Translations under genes and position numbers: made by a program
Notes under the pieces: generated by a model
Database searches by the model: none
Seen by the model: only the letters and a program-made list of their open reading frames with translations
Told to the model about the DNA's origin: nothing
Shown: piece after piece, positions 1 to 8,748 of the stretch
Layout: each line of letters begins with the position of its first letter
Position numbering within the stretch: the stretch's first letter is position 1
Source of the DNA: an uncultured Pelagibacteraceae bacterium
GTDB lineage: Bacteria > Pseudomonadota > Alphaproteobacteria > Pelagibacterales > Pelagibacteraceae
Assembly: GCA_902598735.1 (NCBI GenBank)
Contig: CACKCM010000009.1
Location: forward strand, 1 to 45,940
Length of the DNA: 45,940 nt
Direction of reading: 5' to 3'

Positions 1-1256
1 TCTACAAGATTGGACTCAATTTGGTAAAGCTTTAAATATTTATCATTAGAAGTATCTTGGTATGAAAAACTGAATGAGTTTTCAGAACCATTTTTACCAA
101 AGAAATTTTTTACAAATTTTCCAAAAAAGTGGGATTTTTCCCCTGATCTTTTAGCAGTACTCGTTTGTTTGTATCCTGCGGTGTAACCAAATTCTGAAAA
201 AAAATAGCTATTTTTAAATGCTTGGTGATACTCTCCCAAGAACAAAGGATTTTCAGATTGGTACAATCTACTTGTTAAAGTAAAATTTTTATCTTTATCT
301 ATGTCAAAAAAATAAGGAACTGATACTCCTAAACCTAAATTTTTAGTATCGTACAAGGTAGGATTTAAAAATCCTGATCTTCTATCAACAGTTGGGTCAG
401 GGTGCGATAATTTAGGTAAATAAAAAATTGGGATGTCATATACCTTGATAACAGCATTATCATAATAAATTGTTTTTTTATTATTATCATGAAGCATTTC
501 AGCAGCTTGAATAGTCCATGGAGGACACTTATCATTTTTTCTATAGTCACAGATTGTAAACACGCTTTTTTTGAAAAGGCTTTTTTGCTTACTTAGATTA
601 ATTGTATTTGCAAAAATTCTAGGTTTATTATTTTCATTAAATTTTAATTCTTTTTGATTTAAGAAGGCTTTAATATCAGTACCAAGTATTTCTTTTTTTT
701 TCGTATCAATATATATCTGGGAAAATTGGTAAGAATTTCCTTTTTCATCATCAATTTTAATTTCACCTATTGATTTAAAAATATTATTTTGAGCCGAATA
801 TTTAAAATTCTCTAAATATACCGAATTTCCATCCTGATCTTTTACTATAGTATTTTCTTTCGAGCTAATAATTCTATCAGAATTATTTAGGGTTATATCC
901 TTTGTATCAATTTCATAAAGATCTGTTGTGATTATAATTGTTTGACCTTTACTTACAAATCTTTTGTCATTTTCATTATACTCTGCAAAATTAGTTTTGA
1001 TTAGATTATTCAGCTTATCTCGTGCTTCAATATTATTTTTTAAAATTAAAAAACCATTTTTTTTATCATATTCAACATAGTCAGCAGAGATTATATTTTG
1101 ATCTTCGGTAATAATTATTACATCATCTTTAAAAATTGTAGTATTATTAATCTTATTTAATGAGATATTTTTAGCTTTTATTTGTAGTGTTTCAGCAAAA
1201 CTATATTCTTTAAAAAAAGATATTAGAACTAAAATAAAAATTAATTTATTTTTCAT
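1..1256 (-). CDS. lptD: LPS-assembly protein LptD, N-terminal part (cut by left window edge)
   Basis: Outer-membrane translocon that inserts lipopolysaccharide into the outer leaflet. The frame is open from an ATG at 1256 to the window edge, giving about 418 residues. Residues 1-21 form a signal peptide ending ...YSFA before ETLQ. Residues 22 to about 220 are rich in short beta repeats, as expected for the periplasmic OstA/LptA-like jellyroll. C236 and C244 followed by PPW match the cysteine pair at the start of the LptD barrel region. After that come aromatic, alternating barrel-like strands. The start lies inside the 3' end of lptG (11 bp overlap), so the gene is translationally coupled as the third gene of lptF-lptG-lptD. 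The rest of the barrel and any C-terminal cysteines lie outside the window. Family assignment is from domain order, the motif and the operon. Confidence 0.88.
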   Translation of the reverse strand, partial: MKNKLIFILVLISFFKEYSFAETLQIKAKNISLNKINNTTIFKDDVIIITEDQNIISADYVEYDKKNGFLILKNNIEARDKLNNLIKTNFAEYNENDKRFVSKGQTIIITTDLYEIDTKDITLNNSDRIISSKENTIVKDQDGNSVYLENFKYSAQNNIFKSIGEIKIDDEKGNSYQFSQIYIDTKKKEILGTDIKAFLNQKELKFNENNKPRIFANTINLSKQKSLFKKSVFTICDYRKNDKCPPWTIQAAEMLHDNNKKTIYYDNAVIKVYDIPIFYLPKLSHPDPTVDRRSGFLNPTLYDTKNLGLGVSVPYFFDIDKDKNFTLTSRLYQSENPLFLGEYHQAFKNSYFFSEFGYTAGYKQTSTAKRSGEKSHFFGKFVKNFFGKNGSENSFSFSYQDTSNDKYLKLYQIESNLV

Positions 1257-2334
1257 TTATTTGTAAAATTCCCACAAAAGTAAATAAGGATAGTGCAATT
1301 ACAGGTGCCCAAACCGCTAAAATTAAAGGAATTCTATCAGTTTGACCTAAAGCTAAAGATAGATCTTTAAAGTAAAATACCAAAACGCTTACAATTAATC
1401 CTATAACTATAAATTTCAAATTGTCAGACTTTTTAAGTGTGTTTAGAGTTAAAATTGCTGCTATTCCAGTCATTAAAAGTAAGAAAAAGGGAAAGGATAA
1501 TAAAGAGTGAAGATTTTGATTTAATGAAATTTTGTTATAACCCTCTTTAATTAAAGAATTATAATTAATAACTAACTCTATGAAAGACATTGTATCGAAA
1601 TTTTTAAACAATGAATTTACTTTCTCATAATCGTAGATTGAAAACATTTCATACTTATCAAATTTGTTTTTTTTTAAAATTCCTTCAATTGACTCAAATA
1701 TTTCAACCTCTTCTAGTTTCCAATTATTATCTTTAATATTAACCTTTTTAGATATAATTTTTTCTTTTAAATTATAATTTTTATCTAAATGAAATATATT
1801 TACGTCAATTAAATCGAATCCATCAGGCCTATCCGCTGTAGTAATTCTGACACCATCATCAATATTTTCTTTTATCCAAAGTCCATTTTTATTAAATGTT
1901 ACCAAGTGCTCAATATCTCTCGCATAATTTGACTTTGTTTTCTCGTAATATTTTGTCATTGAAGATGATATGGGATTAACAATTAACAAAATTAACCATC
2001 CTAATAAGAATGATGTTGCTGCCAATATAAAAAAAATTTTTATATTAGAATAGCCATACACTTTCATTGTTAAAAGATCTCTATTATTTCTAATCCTTAT
2101 CATAAACCACATACTAGAGATAAAAATAATAAATGGTAAAAGTTGAATTATTAAACTTGGTATAAAAATACTTGTGAGCATTAATGGTGTTAAAAAACTT
2201 ACATCTATATTTTTAAAAAATTCAATTTCTTCAAATAAATTTAGAATTACTCCAAAACAATAAAATATCAGAACCCATACTAAAATTGTTTTAAGAAAAT
2301 TTTTTAATAGGTAATTGAAAATAATTTTATTCAT
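1246..2334 (-). CDS. lptG: LPS export ABC transporter permease LptG
   Basis: Inner-membrane permease of the YjgP/YjgQ family, which with LptF and the ATPase LptB extracts lipopolysaccharide and pushes it along the LptC-LptA bridge to LptD. The 362 residues have the family's layout: three hydrophobic helices in residues 1-125, a beta-rich periplasmic domain at about 130-255 (with GLWIKE, typical of the family), and three helices at about 270-355. The start codon overlaps the lptF stop by 4 bp and the end overlaps lptD by 11 bp, which makes a tight export operon. LptG rather than LptF is chosen from the second position in the operon and the N-terminal pattern with EEIEFF after helix 1; a swap of the two names cannot be fully excluded. 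The ATPase lptB is not in the window. Confidence 0.85.
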   Translation of the reverse strand: MNKIIFNYLLKNFLKTILVWVLIFYCFGVILNLFEEIEFFKNIDVSFLTPLMLTSIFIPSLIIQLLPFIIFISSMWFMIRIRNNRDLLTMKVYGYSNIKIFFILAATSFLLGWLILLIVNPISSSMTKYYEKTKSNYARDIEHLVTFNKNGLWIKENIDDGVRITTADRPDGFDLIDVNIFHLDKNYNLKEKIISKKVNIKDNNWKLEEVEIFESIEGILKKNKFDKYEMFSIYDYEKVNSLFKNFDTMSFIELVINYNSLIKEGYNKISLNQNLHSLLSFPFFLLLMTGIAAILTLNTLKKSDNLKFIVIGLIVSVLVFYFKDLSLALGQTDRIPLILAVWAPVIALSLFTFVGILQINEK

Positions 2335-3455
2335 GAAGGTTTTGACTCTTTAGAAAACTTGAAGATTAAAAATAAATATAATATCGTTGACAAAACAAAC
2401 GGGAGTATAATAAAAGCAAACCTCAACAATTCATTCATTCCGGTGTATCTTACTGTCATCTCCGTAAAAAGTAATAGTAAAAAACTATAAAAAAAAATAC
2501 TTACCCTATTCAAATATTTCTTTTTTGAATTAATTAATAAAAGAGAGCAAATTAGAGATATAGTAGGTATGTATAATGGCAAAACTACTCTTCGATTAAG
2601 TGCAGATATTATTTCTTTTTTTGTATCTCCCTTACAAATTTCATATCTTAAATTATTTCTGGTGAAACATTTTAATAATTTTAAAGTTTGTGTTTCTTGA
2701 ATTTTAGGTTGTTTTATTGTAGCAGTCGTCAAATCCTTCAAATCTATATTAAGTTGTTCAAAACTAATAATTTCATTTTTTTTATTGTCATCTTTTGAAG
2801 AGATTATTTGTCCGTCAAAAAGATAAAATTTTTTTTTATCAACTATCCCACTATCTGCTACTATAGTTGTACTAAAAATATTTGATATATTAGAGGATAA
2901 TCCTTTCAAATTGTTTCCTTTATCATGCAAAAAAATATTTTTTACTTCATTGTTGACTTTTTTTTCTACAATGAATGTGAAGCCTTTAAAAGTATCACTG
3001 AATTGTTGTGTCTTCACGGTCGGTATAAATGAATTGAATTGTTCCATGCTTAATAAAGATCTTGATTTGTTTAATGCAAGTGGAGTAATAAATGTTGATA
3101 AAATTAGATAAAATATAAGAATTAAAAATGAAATTAAAAAAAGTAAATTTACTAAAAAAATTTTTTTCACTCCAGAAGTCCACAAAATTACAAGCTCACT
3201 GTCTTGAATATGCTTTACTATGAAAATTGTTAAAGCCAAAAGAAAAGAAAAAGGAATAAACTTTGGTGCTAAGCCAAAGAGGTTTAAAAAAGAATATTCA
3301 AAATAGATACTTACTGGGTATCCGCTGTCTACTATTAGGTCAAGAAAACTTACTGCTCTAACAGTTAGCGCAATAATTGATAAACCAAACAATATAACAA
3401 AAAAAGTTTTTATTATTTCTATTATAAAGTTCTGATAAATTTTGTTTTGTAACAT
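2331..3455 (-). CDS. lptF: LPS export ABC transporter permease LptF
   Basis: Partner permease of LptG in the lipopolysaccharide transporter (YjgP/YjgQ family). It has N-terminal transmembrane helices, a periplasmic beta-rich middle (about 130-270) and three C-terminal helices. An upstream in-frame ATG at 3488 would add 11 residues. I prefer the ATG at 3455 (374 residues) because it puts the first helix about 10 residues from the N-terminus as in the family, and because AT-rich promoter-like sequence (TATACAAT on the minus strand, about 3462-3469) lies between the two ATGs. First gene of lptF-lptG-lptD, divergent from pepA. Confidence 0.85.
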   Translation of the reverse strand: MLQNKIYQNFIIEIIKTFFVILFGLSIIALTVRAVSFLDLIVDSGYPVSIYFEYSFLNLFGLAPKFIPFSFLLALTIFIVKHIQDSELVILWTSGVKKIFLVNLLFLISFLILIFYLILSTFITPLALNKSRSLLSMEQFNSFIPTVKTQQFSDTFKGFTFIVEKKVNNEVKNIFLHDKGNNLKGLSSNISNIFSTTIVADSGIVDKKKFYLFDGQIISSKDDNKKNEIISFEQLNIDLKDLTTATIKQPKIQETQTLKLLKCFTRNNLRYEICKGDTKKEIISALNRRVVLPLYIPTISLICSLLLINSKKKYLNRVSIFFYSFLLLLFTEMTVRYTGMNELLRFAFIILPFVLSTILYLFLIFKFSKESKPS

Positions 3456-3585
3456 GAAAATATTGTATATAAATAATGCATCTAGCAAGTAAATTCAACC
3501 AATGGTTTAACCGTGATTAATTTATCGTTGAAAATAGATATATTTGGACTTATATGACTGACACAATTAGGTTTAATTAAAAATA
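3456..3585. promoter_or_regulatory. Divergent lptF / pepA promoter region
   Basis: On the plus strand TTGAAA (3528-3533), a 17-bp spacer and TATATG (3551-3556) form a plausible sigma-70 promoter about 30 bp ahead of the pepA ATG. An inverted repeat AACC-AAT-GGTT (3497-3507), followed by TAACC, sits between the two divergent units and could be an operator. The minus-strand promoter for lptF is less clear. All of this is pattern-based. Confidence 0.4.
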
Positions 3586-5040
3586 ATGTCTATAAAAATA
3601 AATTATTCAAAAAATACGAATAAAACTTCGTCTAACGTAGTTATATTTGTTAATGAAAAATTTAATTTAGGACCAATAAAAAAATTTCTTTCTAAATTTG
3701 AGATTTCTTACATATCTGATTTATTGAAAACGAGTGATTTGAAAAAAAATCTATTTGTTTTTGAATTAAATTCAAAAAAGAAAATAATATTAATTTCAAT
3801 AAAAAATAATTTAAAGACTTCAGATATAGAAAATTTAGGAGCAGATTTTTATAAGCGAGTAAATATTGGAAAAAATTGTGATTATTCTTTAATATCTGAC
3901 AGTATTGAAAGTAAACAAAAAAATTTTATAGGTTATTTTCTTCACGGTTTTAAATTAAAATCATATGAATTTAATAAATACAAAACAAAGAAAACTACAA
4001 GAATTATTTCAATTAAAGTTTTAGGTAATAAAAACAAAATTTCATCATTAGATCAAACAAAGTTTAAAGCTCTTGAAATGGGAACTTTTTATGCAAGAGA
4101 TTTAGTTTCGGAGCCAGGTAATATTTTAAGTCCTGATGAATATGCTAAAAGATTGAGTTCATTAAGAAAAGATGGTCTTAAGGTTACTATCTACGATAAA
4201 AAAAAATTAAAACAACTTGGAATGAATGCTCTTTTAGGGGTAGGTCAGGGAAGCGTTAAAGGCTCTTATCTCGTAACAATGGAATGGAATGGACTAAAAA
4301 ATAAATCTAAACCTTTAGCATTTGTTGGAAAAGGTGTTTGTTTCGATACCGGTGGTTACTCTCTTAAACCTGCAAGATTTATGGAAGATATGACTTACGA
4401 TATGGCTGGTTCTGCAACTGTGGCAGGACTAATGAAGAGTTTAGCTTTGAGAAAAGCTAAGGTTAACGTTGTGGGAGTAGTTGGTCTTGTTGAAAACATG
4501 GTAAGTGGAAACGCTCAAAGACCTGGAGATATTGTTAAATCTTACAGTGGAAAGACTATTGAAATATTAAACACAGATGCTGAGGGACGTTTAGTTTTGG
4601 CTGATGCTTTGACTTTCACTGAAAAAAAATACAAGCCAAAATTTATTGTAGACTTGGCTACATTAACAGGGGCTATAATAGTTTGTTTAGGTTCTGAGTA
4701 TGCGGGATTATTTTCTAATAACGATAAACTATCTCAACAAATTTTTAACGCTGGTGAAAAAGTTGAGGAAAAAGTGTGGAGAATGCCCCTGCATAAAAAT
4801 TATGATAAACTTATGAATTCTAAAAACGCAGATGTTCAAAATATAAATTATGTTGGAGGAGCTGGCTCAACAACAGCAGCTCAATTTTTACAAAGATTTA
4901 TTATAAATAAAACTCCTTGGGCTCATTTGGATATTGCTGGAATGGCTTTTTCTAAATATGGAGGTGCCTTAAATTCAGGAGGAGCTACAGGCTATGGTGT
5001 AAGATTATTGAATCAACTTATCGAGGAAAATTATGAGTAA
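3586..5040 (+). CDS. pepA: Leucyl aminopeptidase (cytosol aminopeptidase, M17)
   Basis: Cytosolic two-metal aminopeptidase that releases N-terminal amino acids from peptides. The 484 residues match the usual bacterial length. The N-terminal macro-like domain (about 1-160) is poorly conserved. The catalytic domain has the metal and active-site blocks GKGVCFDTGGYSLKP and EDMTYDMAGSA, and the M17 signature NTDAEGRLVLADAL. The gene overlaps ndk by 8 bp, so ndk is translationally coupled. In many alphaproteobacteria a holC gene (DNA polymerase III chi) sits between pepA and ndk; it is absent here. Some PepA homologues also bind DNA as regulators, but nothing in this sequence shows that. Confidence 0.95.
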   Translation: MSIKINYSKNTNKTSSNVVIFVNEKFNLGPIKKFLSKFEISYISDLLKTSDLKKNLFVFELNSKKKIILISIKNNLKTSDIENLGADFYKRVNIGKNCDYSLISDSIESKQKNFIGYFLHGFKLKSYEFNKYKTKKTTRIISIKVLGNKNKISSLDQTKFKALEMGTFYARDLVSEPGNILSPDEYAKRLSSLRKDGLKVTIYDKKKLKQLGMNALLGVGQGSVKGSYLVTMEWNGLKNKSKPLAFVGKGVCFDTGGYSLKPARFMEDMTYDMAGSATVAGLMKSLALRKAKVNVVGVVGLVENMVSGNAQRPGDIVKSYSGKTIEILNTDAEGRLVLADALTFTEKKYKPKFIVDLATLTGAIIVCLGSEYAGLFSNNDKLSQQIFNAGEKVEEKVWRMPLHKNYDKLMNSKNADVQNINYVGGAGSTTAAQFLQRFIINKTPWAHLDIAGMAFSKYGGALNSGGATGYGVRLLNQLIEENYE

Positions 5041-5443
5041 TATTGAACAAACGCTTTCTATAATAAAACCTGATGCAGTTGAAAGAAACTTAATTGATGA
5101 AATAAAGTTTATTTTAAAAAAAAATAATTTAAATATAAAAGACAGTAAAAAAATTCATTTAACAAAAGATGAAGCTGCTGATTTTTATAAAGTTCATCAG
5201 TCAAAACCATTTTATAATGATTTATGTTCATATTTATCGTCCGGTCCAATAGTTGTTATGGTACTAGAGGGTGAAAATGCAGTTTTAACTTATAGAAAAA
5301 TTATGGGCGCAACTGATCCAAAAAATGCAAAAGATAACACTATTAGGAAATTATATGGTTTATCTATAGATAAAAATTCAGTACACGGATCTGACTCAAA
5401 AGATAATGCTAAAAAAGAAATAGATTTTTTTTTCAAGTATTAA
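5033..5443 (+). CDS. ndk: Nucleoside diphosphate kinase
   Basis: Transfers the gamma phosphate from ATP to nucleoside diphosphates through a phosphohistidine, balancing NTP and dNTP pools. The 136 residues are the normal short bacterial length. The N-terminal block TLSIIKPDAVERN and the active-site block SVHGSDS with H118 are clear. The usual NAVHGSDS has become NSVHGSDS, a mild change. The start overlaps pepA by 8 bp. The 3' end overlaps the oppositely oriented purN by 11 bp, so no terminator fits between them. Confidence 0.96.
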   Translation: MSNIEQTLSIIKPDAVERNLIDEIKFILKKNNLNIKDSKKIHLTKDEAADFYKVHQSKPFYNDLCSYLSSGPIVVMVLEGENAVLTYRKIMGATDPKNAKDNTIRKLYGLSIDKNSVHGSDSKDNAKKEIDFFFKY

Positions 5444-6002
5444 TATTTTTAAATATTTTTATTATCGCTTCTGGATAGGCCAGATACTCTAACTTTTGAG
5501 TCTTTATTCTTAGATCGTATTCATTGTCCTGTTTACTTATGAAGAAGCTTTTTTGAGTAATAATTTTTCCACTATCCAATTTTTCATTTACATAATGAAC
5601 AGTACACCCTGACTTGATTTCATTAGATTTTAATATTCTTCCAAAAGTATTTAAACCTTTATATTTTGGCAATAATGAAGGGTGTATATTTATAACTTTT
5701 TTTCTGAATTCAAACAAAAATCGTTTAGACATAATTTTCATGTAACCTGCCAAACAAATAAGATAAATATTATGTTTTTTTAAATTATAAATTATTTTGT
5801 TTTCAAAACTTCTTGAGTTTGTATTTATTATCAAAAAAGGGATAGAATTTTTTTTTGCATACATTACACCCTCTGCTTCTTTATTGTTGCAAATTACCAA
5901 TTTTATATTAATTGGAAAATTATATTCTCTAGACTTTTTTATCAAATTTTTTAAATTTGAACCTTTACCAGAAATAAAAATACAGGTATTTTTTTTTACC
6001 AT
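5433..6002 (-). CDS. purN: Phosphoribosylglycinamide formyltransferase (GART)
   Basis: Third step of purine synthesis: transfers a formyl group from 10-formyl-THF to glycinamide ribonucleotide. The 189 residues show the N-terminal phosphate loop (ISGKGSNLKNLI), the catalytic block NIHPSLLPKYKG with its His, and SGCTVHYVNEKLDSGKII containing the catalytic Asp. Length and order fit PurN. The gene overlaps the end of purM by 7 bp, giving a two-gene purM-purN unit, which is the conserved bacterial pairing. Its stop codon lies inside ndk. Confidence 0.95.
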   Translation of the reverse strand: MVKKNTCIFISGKGSNLKNLIKKSREYNFPINIKLVICNNKEAEGVMYAKKNSIPFLIINTNSRSFENKIIYNLKKHNIYLICLAGYMKIMSKRFLFEFRKKVINIHPSLLPKYKGLNTFGRILKSNEIKSGCTVHYVNEKLDSGKIITQKSFFISKQDNEYDLRIKTQKLEYLAYPEAIIKIFKNINT

Positions 6003-7024
6003 TGCAAATAATTTTTTATTTCAATTTTTTTTCTTTTATTTGATATATTTCCTATAACGTAAGGTCTATATTTTTTTGAAAAGAATTTACTTATTTTTTT
6101 TATGTTTTTTTTTGGAGCAATTACACAAAAACCAACACCACAGTTAAATGTATTTAACATTTCAGTGTCAGATAAACCTTTATTTTTTAACCATTTAAAA
6201 ATCTTTCCTATTTTAATTTTAGATAAATCAATATTTAGACAAAGATTTTTAGGAACTGATCGTAGTAAATTTTCTATTAAACCTCCTCCTGTGATATGCG
6301 CAGCAGAGTTGATAAGATTTTTTTTTACTAATTTAAGAATTTCATTTGAGTAAATTTTGGTTGGTTTAATAAGTTCTTTTTTTAATTTTTTATCTATTTT
6401 ATTTTTTTTTAAAATTGATCTTACTAAAGAATAACCATTTGAGTGAATACCATTAGACGGTATTGCTAAAACAACATCGTTATTTTTAACATTATATTTA
6501 TTTAAAATTCTTTTTTTTGAAACAATACCTACACAAAAACCTGCTAAGTCAAATTTATCTGTAGAATAAATTCCTGGCATTTCAGCAGTTTCGCCACCAA
6601 TTAATCTACAATCTGAAATTTTACAACCCCTAAATATCCCATTAATAATTTTTTTTGTTTTATTTAGATCTAGTTTTCCCACAGCAATATAATCCAAAAA
6701 AAATAGTGGCATTGCACCTTGAACAATCAAATCGTTTACACACATAGCAACTAAATCTATCCCAATGCTATCAAACTTCTTAAATTTATTAGCTAAATCA
6801 ATTTTTGTACCAACACCATCAGTGCACGATACTATAACAGGGTCTTTTATTTTCAGTTTACTTATATCATACAAAGATCCAAACCCGCCTATTACTTCTT
6901 TATTAAATGAATCGTTCCTTTTTTTGACATTTTTTTTTGATACATTTGAAATATAATTTACTAACTTATTAGCTAATGAAATATTTACACCACTTTTTTT
7001 GTAACTATTTTGCGTTTTTTTCAT
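5996..7024 (-). CDS. purM: Phosphoribosylformylglycinamidine cyclo-ligase (AIR synthetase)
   Basis: ATP-dependent ring closure of FGAM to aminoimidazole ribonucleotide, the fifth step of purine synthesis. The 342 residues begin with the typical SYKKSGVNIS, and contain the ATP-binding segment SCTDGVGTK, GGETAEMPG and AHITGGGLIENLLR. Length fits PurM. Its start is only 24 bp from the divergent DUF2066 gene, so promoter elements for one or both must lie within coding sequence. Downstream it is coupled to purN. Confidence 0.96.
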   Translation of the reverse strand: MKKTQNSYKKSGVNISLANKLVNYISNVSKKNVKKRNDSFNKEVIGGFGSLYDISKLKIKDPVIVSCTDGVGTKIDLANKFKKFDSIGIDLVAMCVNDLIVQGAMPLFFLDYIAVGKLDLNKTKKIINGIFRGCKISDCRLIGGETAEMPGIYSTDKFDLAGFCVGIVSKKRILNKYNVKNNDVVLAIPSNGIHSNGYSLVRSILKKNKIDKKLKKELIKPTKIYSNEILKLVKKNLINSAAHITGGGLIENLLRSVPKNLCLNIDLSKIKIGKIFKWLKNKGLSDTEMLNTFNCGVGFCVIAPKKNIKKISKFFSKKYRPYVIGNISNKRKKIEIKNYLQW

Positions 7025-7048
7025 TTATAAAATGTTATTTAAATACTT

Positions 7049-8092
7049 ATGAAATCAATTAAATTAAATTTCATTATTTTAGTTATTTTTTTAAAAACTG
7101 GAAATGTTTTATCTGAGCAAAGTATTTTCAATGTTAATAATATTGAGGTGGTTAAAAAGGCAAATATTTCTCATAAAGAATTAGCTAATCAAGCAATCAA
7201 AAAGGGTTTTAATGAATTAATAAATAAAATATTAATTGATAAAGATATAGTAAAAATATCAAAAATTAGTTTTTCTGAAATTAAACAGCTTGTCTCTTAT
7301 TATCAGGTTTTTGAAGATGATAAAAATCAAGAGGAGAAAAAAATTACTTTTAACATTTTTTTCGATAAAAATAAACTTTATGAAGTTTTTTATGAAAGAG
7401 GCATTTCTTATTCTGAGATAGTTAATAAAGAAATTTATCTATTACCAATATTAATTACAAAAGATCAAATTCATATTTTTAATCAAAATTATTACTATGA
7501 GAATTGGACAGAAAAAAATGATAATAAACTTCTTGAATTTATTTTGCCTTTAGAAAATATCGAGATTATAAGAAATTTAAGTCTAAATATTGAAAATTTA
7601 GAGGATATAAAATTAAATAATTTATTTAAAGAATATCCAAATAAAAATTTAGCCCTAGTAGTAATTGATGAAAACAACTTTAAGGTACAAAAGATTTATC
7701 TTAAGACTGTTATATTAGGCAAAAGTGTCGATAAAAATTTAATACTAAAACAAAATAATTTATCTAAACAAGAATTTAATGAAAAAATAATTAATACAAC
7801 AAGTAATATAATTACGAATATAGTAAAAACTCAAAATTTAGTTGATATAAGCACACCATCATTTTTAAATGCAAAGCTATTACTTAATAAAAAAAATAAT
7901 TTATTAGAATTATATAAAAGGTTAAAGAATATTGAATTAATAGATAATGTTTATGTTCAAAAATATAATAATCAATATGTTTTACTTAAAATAAAATACC
8001 TCGGTAAACTTGATAAGATAATAAATCAATTAAAAAATGAAAATATATTGTTAAAGCTAACTGGAGAAAGTTGGAGTCTAAAAATTATTTAA
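7049..8092 (+). CDS. DUF2066 domain protein, predicted exported
   Basis: Function unknown. The 347-residue product starts with a signal-peptide-like segment (residues 1-22, ...TGNVLS before EQSIF), then NVNNIEVVKKANISHKELAN, which resembles the start of DUF2066 proteins found in proteobacteria between purM and the DnaA-related gene hda. The body is Lys/Asn/Ile-rich with no catalytic motif that I recognise. It overlaps hda by one base (TAATG) and belongs to the DUF2066-hda-aspS unit. A candidate -10 TATAAA lies at 7026-7031. The family call rests mainly on the N-terminus, signal peptide, length and gene order. Confidence 0.65.
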   Translation: MKSIKLNFIILVIFLKTGNVLSEQSIFNVNNIEVVKKANISHKELANQAIKKGFNELINKILIDKDIVKISKISFSEIKQLVSYYQVFEDDKNQEEKKITFNIFFDKNKLYEVFYERGISYSEIVNKEIYLLPILITKDQIHIFNQNYYYENWTEKNDNKLLEFILPLENIEIIRNLSLNIENLEDIKLNNLFKEYPNKNLALVVIDENNFKVQKIYLKTVILGKSVDKNLILKQNNLSKQEFNEKIINTTSNIITNIVKTQNLVDISTPSFLNAKLLLNKKNNLLELYKRLKNIELIDNVYVQKYNNQYVLLKIKYLGKLDKIINQLKNENILLKLTGESWSLKII

Positions 8093-8748
8093 TGAGTCAA
8101 TTAGTTTTTAAATTTCCTTTCAAAAAAAAATATTTTGAACAGGATTTTTACGTGTCAAATAATAATTTTTCTGCATATAAATTAATTGAAAGTTGGCCAA
8201 ACTGGCCAGGAAAATGGGTTAATATTTTTGGTGATACTGGAAGTGGTAAAACGCATTTATCTAAAATTCTTGAAAAGAAAATCAAAAAGATTAAGATTTC
8301 TGATTCTAAAGCTATTAATCAAAAATCAATTAATGATCTTATCAATTTGGAGTGTCTGATCATTGATAATTTTAAAAATAATATTGAAGAAAAACTATTA
8401 TATTCAATTTTAAATCAATCAAAACAACTTGATATGTATATTGTCATTAACAGTTTTTCACCTATAAAAGAATCAGTATTTAGCCTTAAGGATTTGACAT
8501 CAAGAATAAATAGTTTTGTAAATATAGGTATAGATCTTCCTACTGATGATTTATTAAAAGTAATTATATCGAAAACATTTTCTGATAGACAGATAAATAT
8601 AAATCCAAAGATTTCTGAATATATTATTAATAACGTAGATCGTTCTTATGAAAAAATGTTCAAATTTCTTAAAGATATTGATGAATTATCTTTATCTTCT
8701 GGAAAATCTATAAATATTAATTTAATAAAAAAAGTATTAAAAAAATGA
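8092..8748 (+). CDS. hda: DnaA regulatory inactivator homologue Hda/HdaA
   Basis: DnaA-family AAA+ protein that, with the DNA-loaded sliding clamp, stimulates ATP hydrolysis by DnaA and so prevents re-initiation. Walker A is GDTGSGKTH (48-56), the Walker B-like block is CLIIDNF, and DLTSRINS is a box VII-like Arg segment. There is no C-terminal DnaA helix-turn-helix DNA-binding domain, which fits Hda rather than DnaA. I chose ATG 8092 (218 residues) over an in-frame ATG at 8071. It gives the TAATG overlap with the upstream gene and places QLVFKFP at residues 3-9, where family members carry a QLxLxLP clamp-binding motif. It overlaps aspS by 4 bp (ATGA). Confidence 0.85.
   Translation: MSQLVFKFPFKKKYFEQDFYVSNNNFSAYKLIESWPNWPGKWVNIFGDTGSGKTHLSKILEKKIKKIKISDSKAINQKSINDLINLECLIIDNFKNNIEEKLLYSILNQSKQLDMYIVINSFSPIKESVFSLKDLTSRINSFVNIGIDLPTDDLLKVIISKTFSDRQININPKISEYIINNVDRSYEKMFKFLKDIDELSLSSGKSININLIKKVLKK

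Noticed and set aside
365-550. Short open frames opposite or inside larger genes (for example 365-550, 2911-3111, 6102-6353, 21371-21658, 44226-44498, 45183-45617)
   Set aside because: They lie within well-supported genes, have no recognisable domain, and reflect the low frequency of in-frame stops opposite Lys/Asn/Ile-rich coding sequence.
3456-3488. Longer lptF start at 3488
   Set aside because: The added 11 residues are not family-like, and AT-rich promoter-like sequence lies in this stretch. Not excluded, only less likely.
8071-8092. Upstream in-frame ATG for hda
   Set aside because: It lies inside the DUF2066 coding end, and the added residues (MESKNYL) have no family match. ATG 8092 gives TAATG coupling and the clamp-binding motif at the N-terminus.
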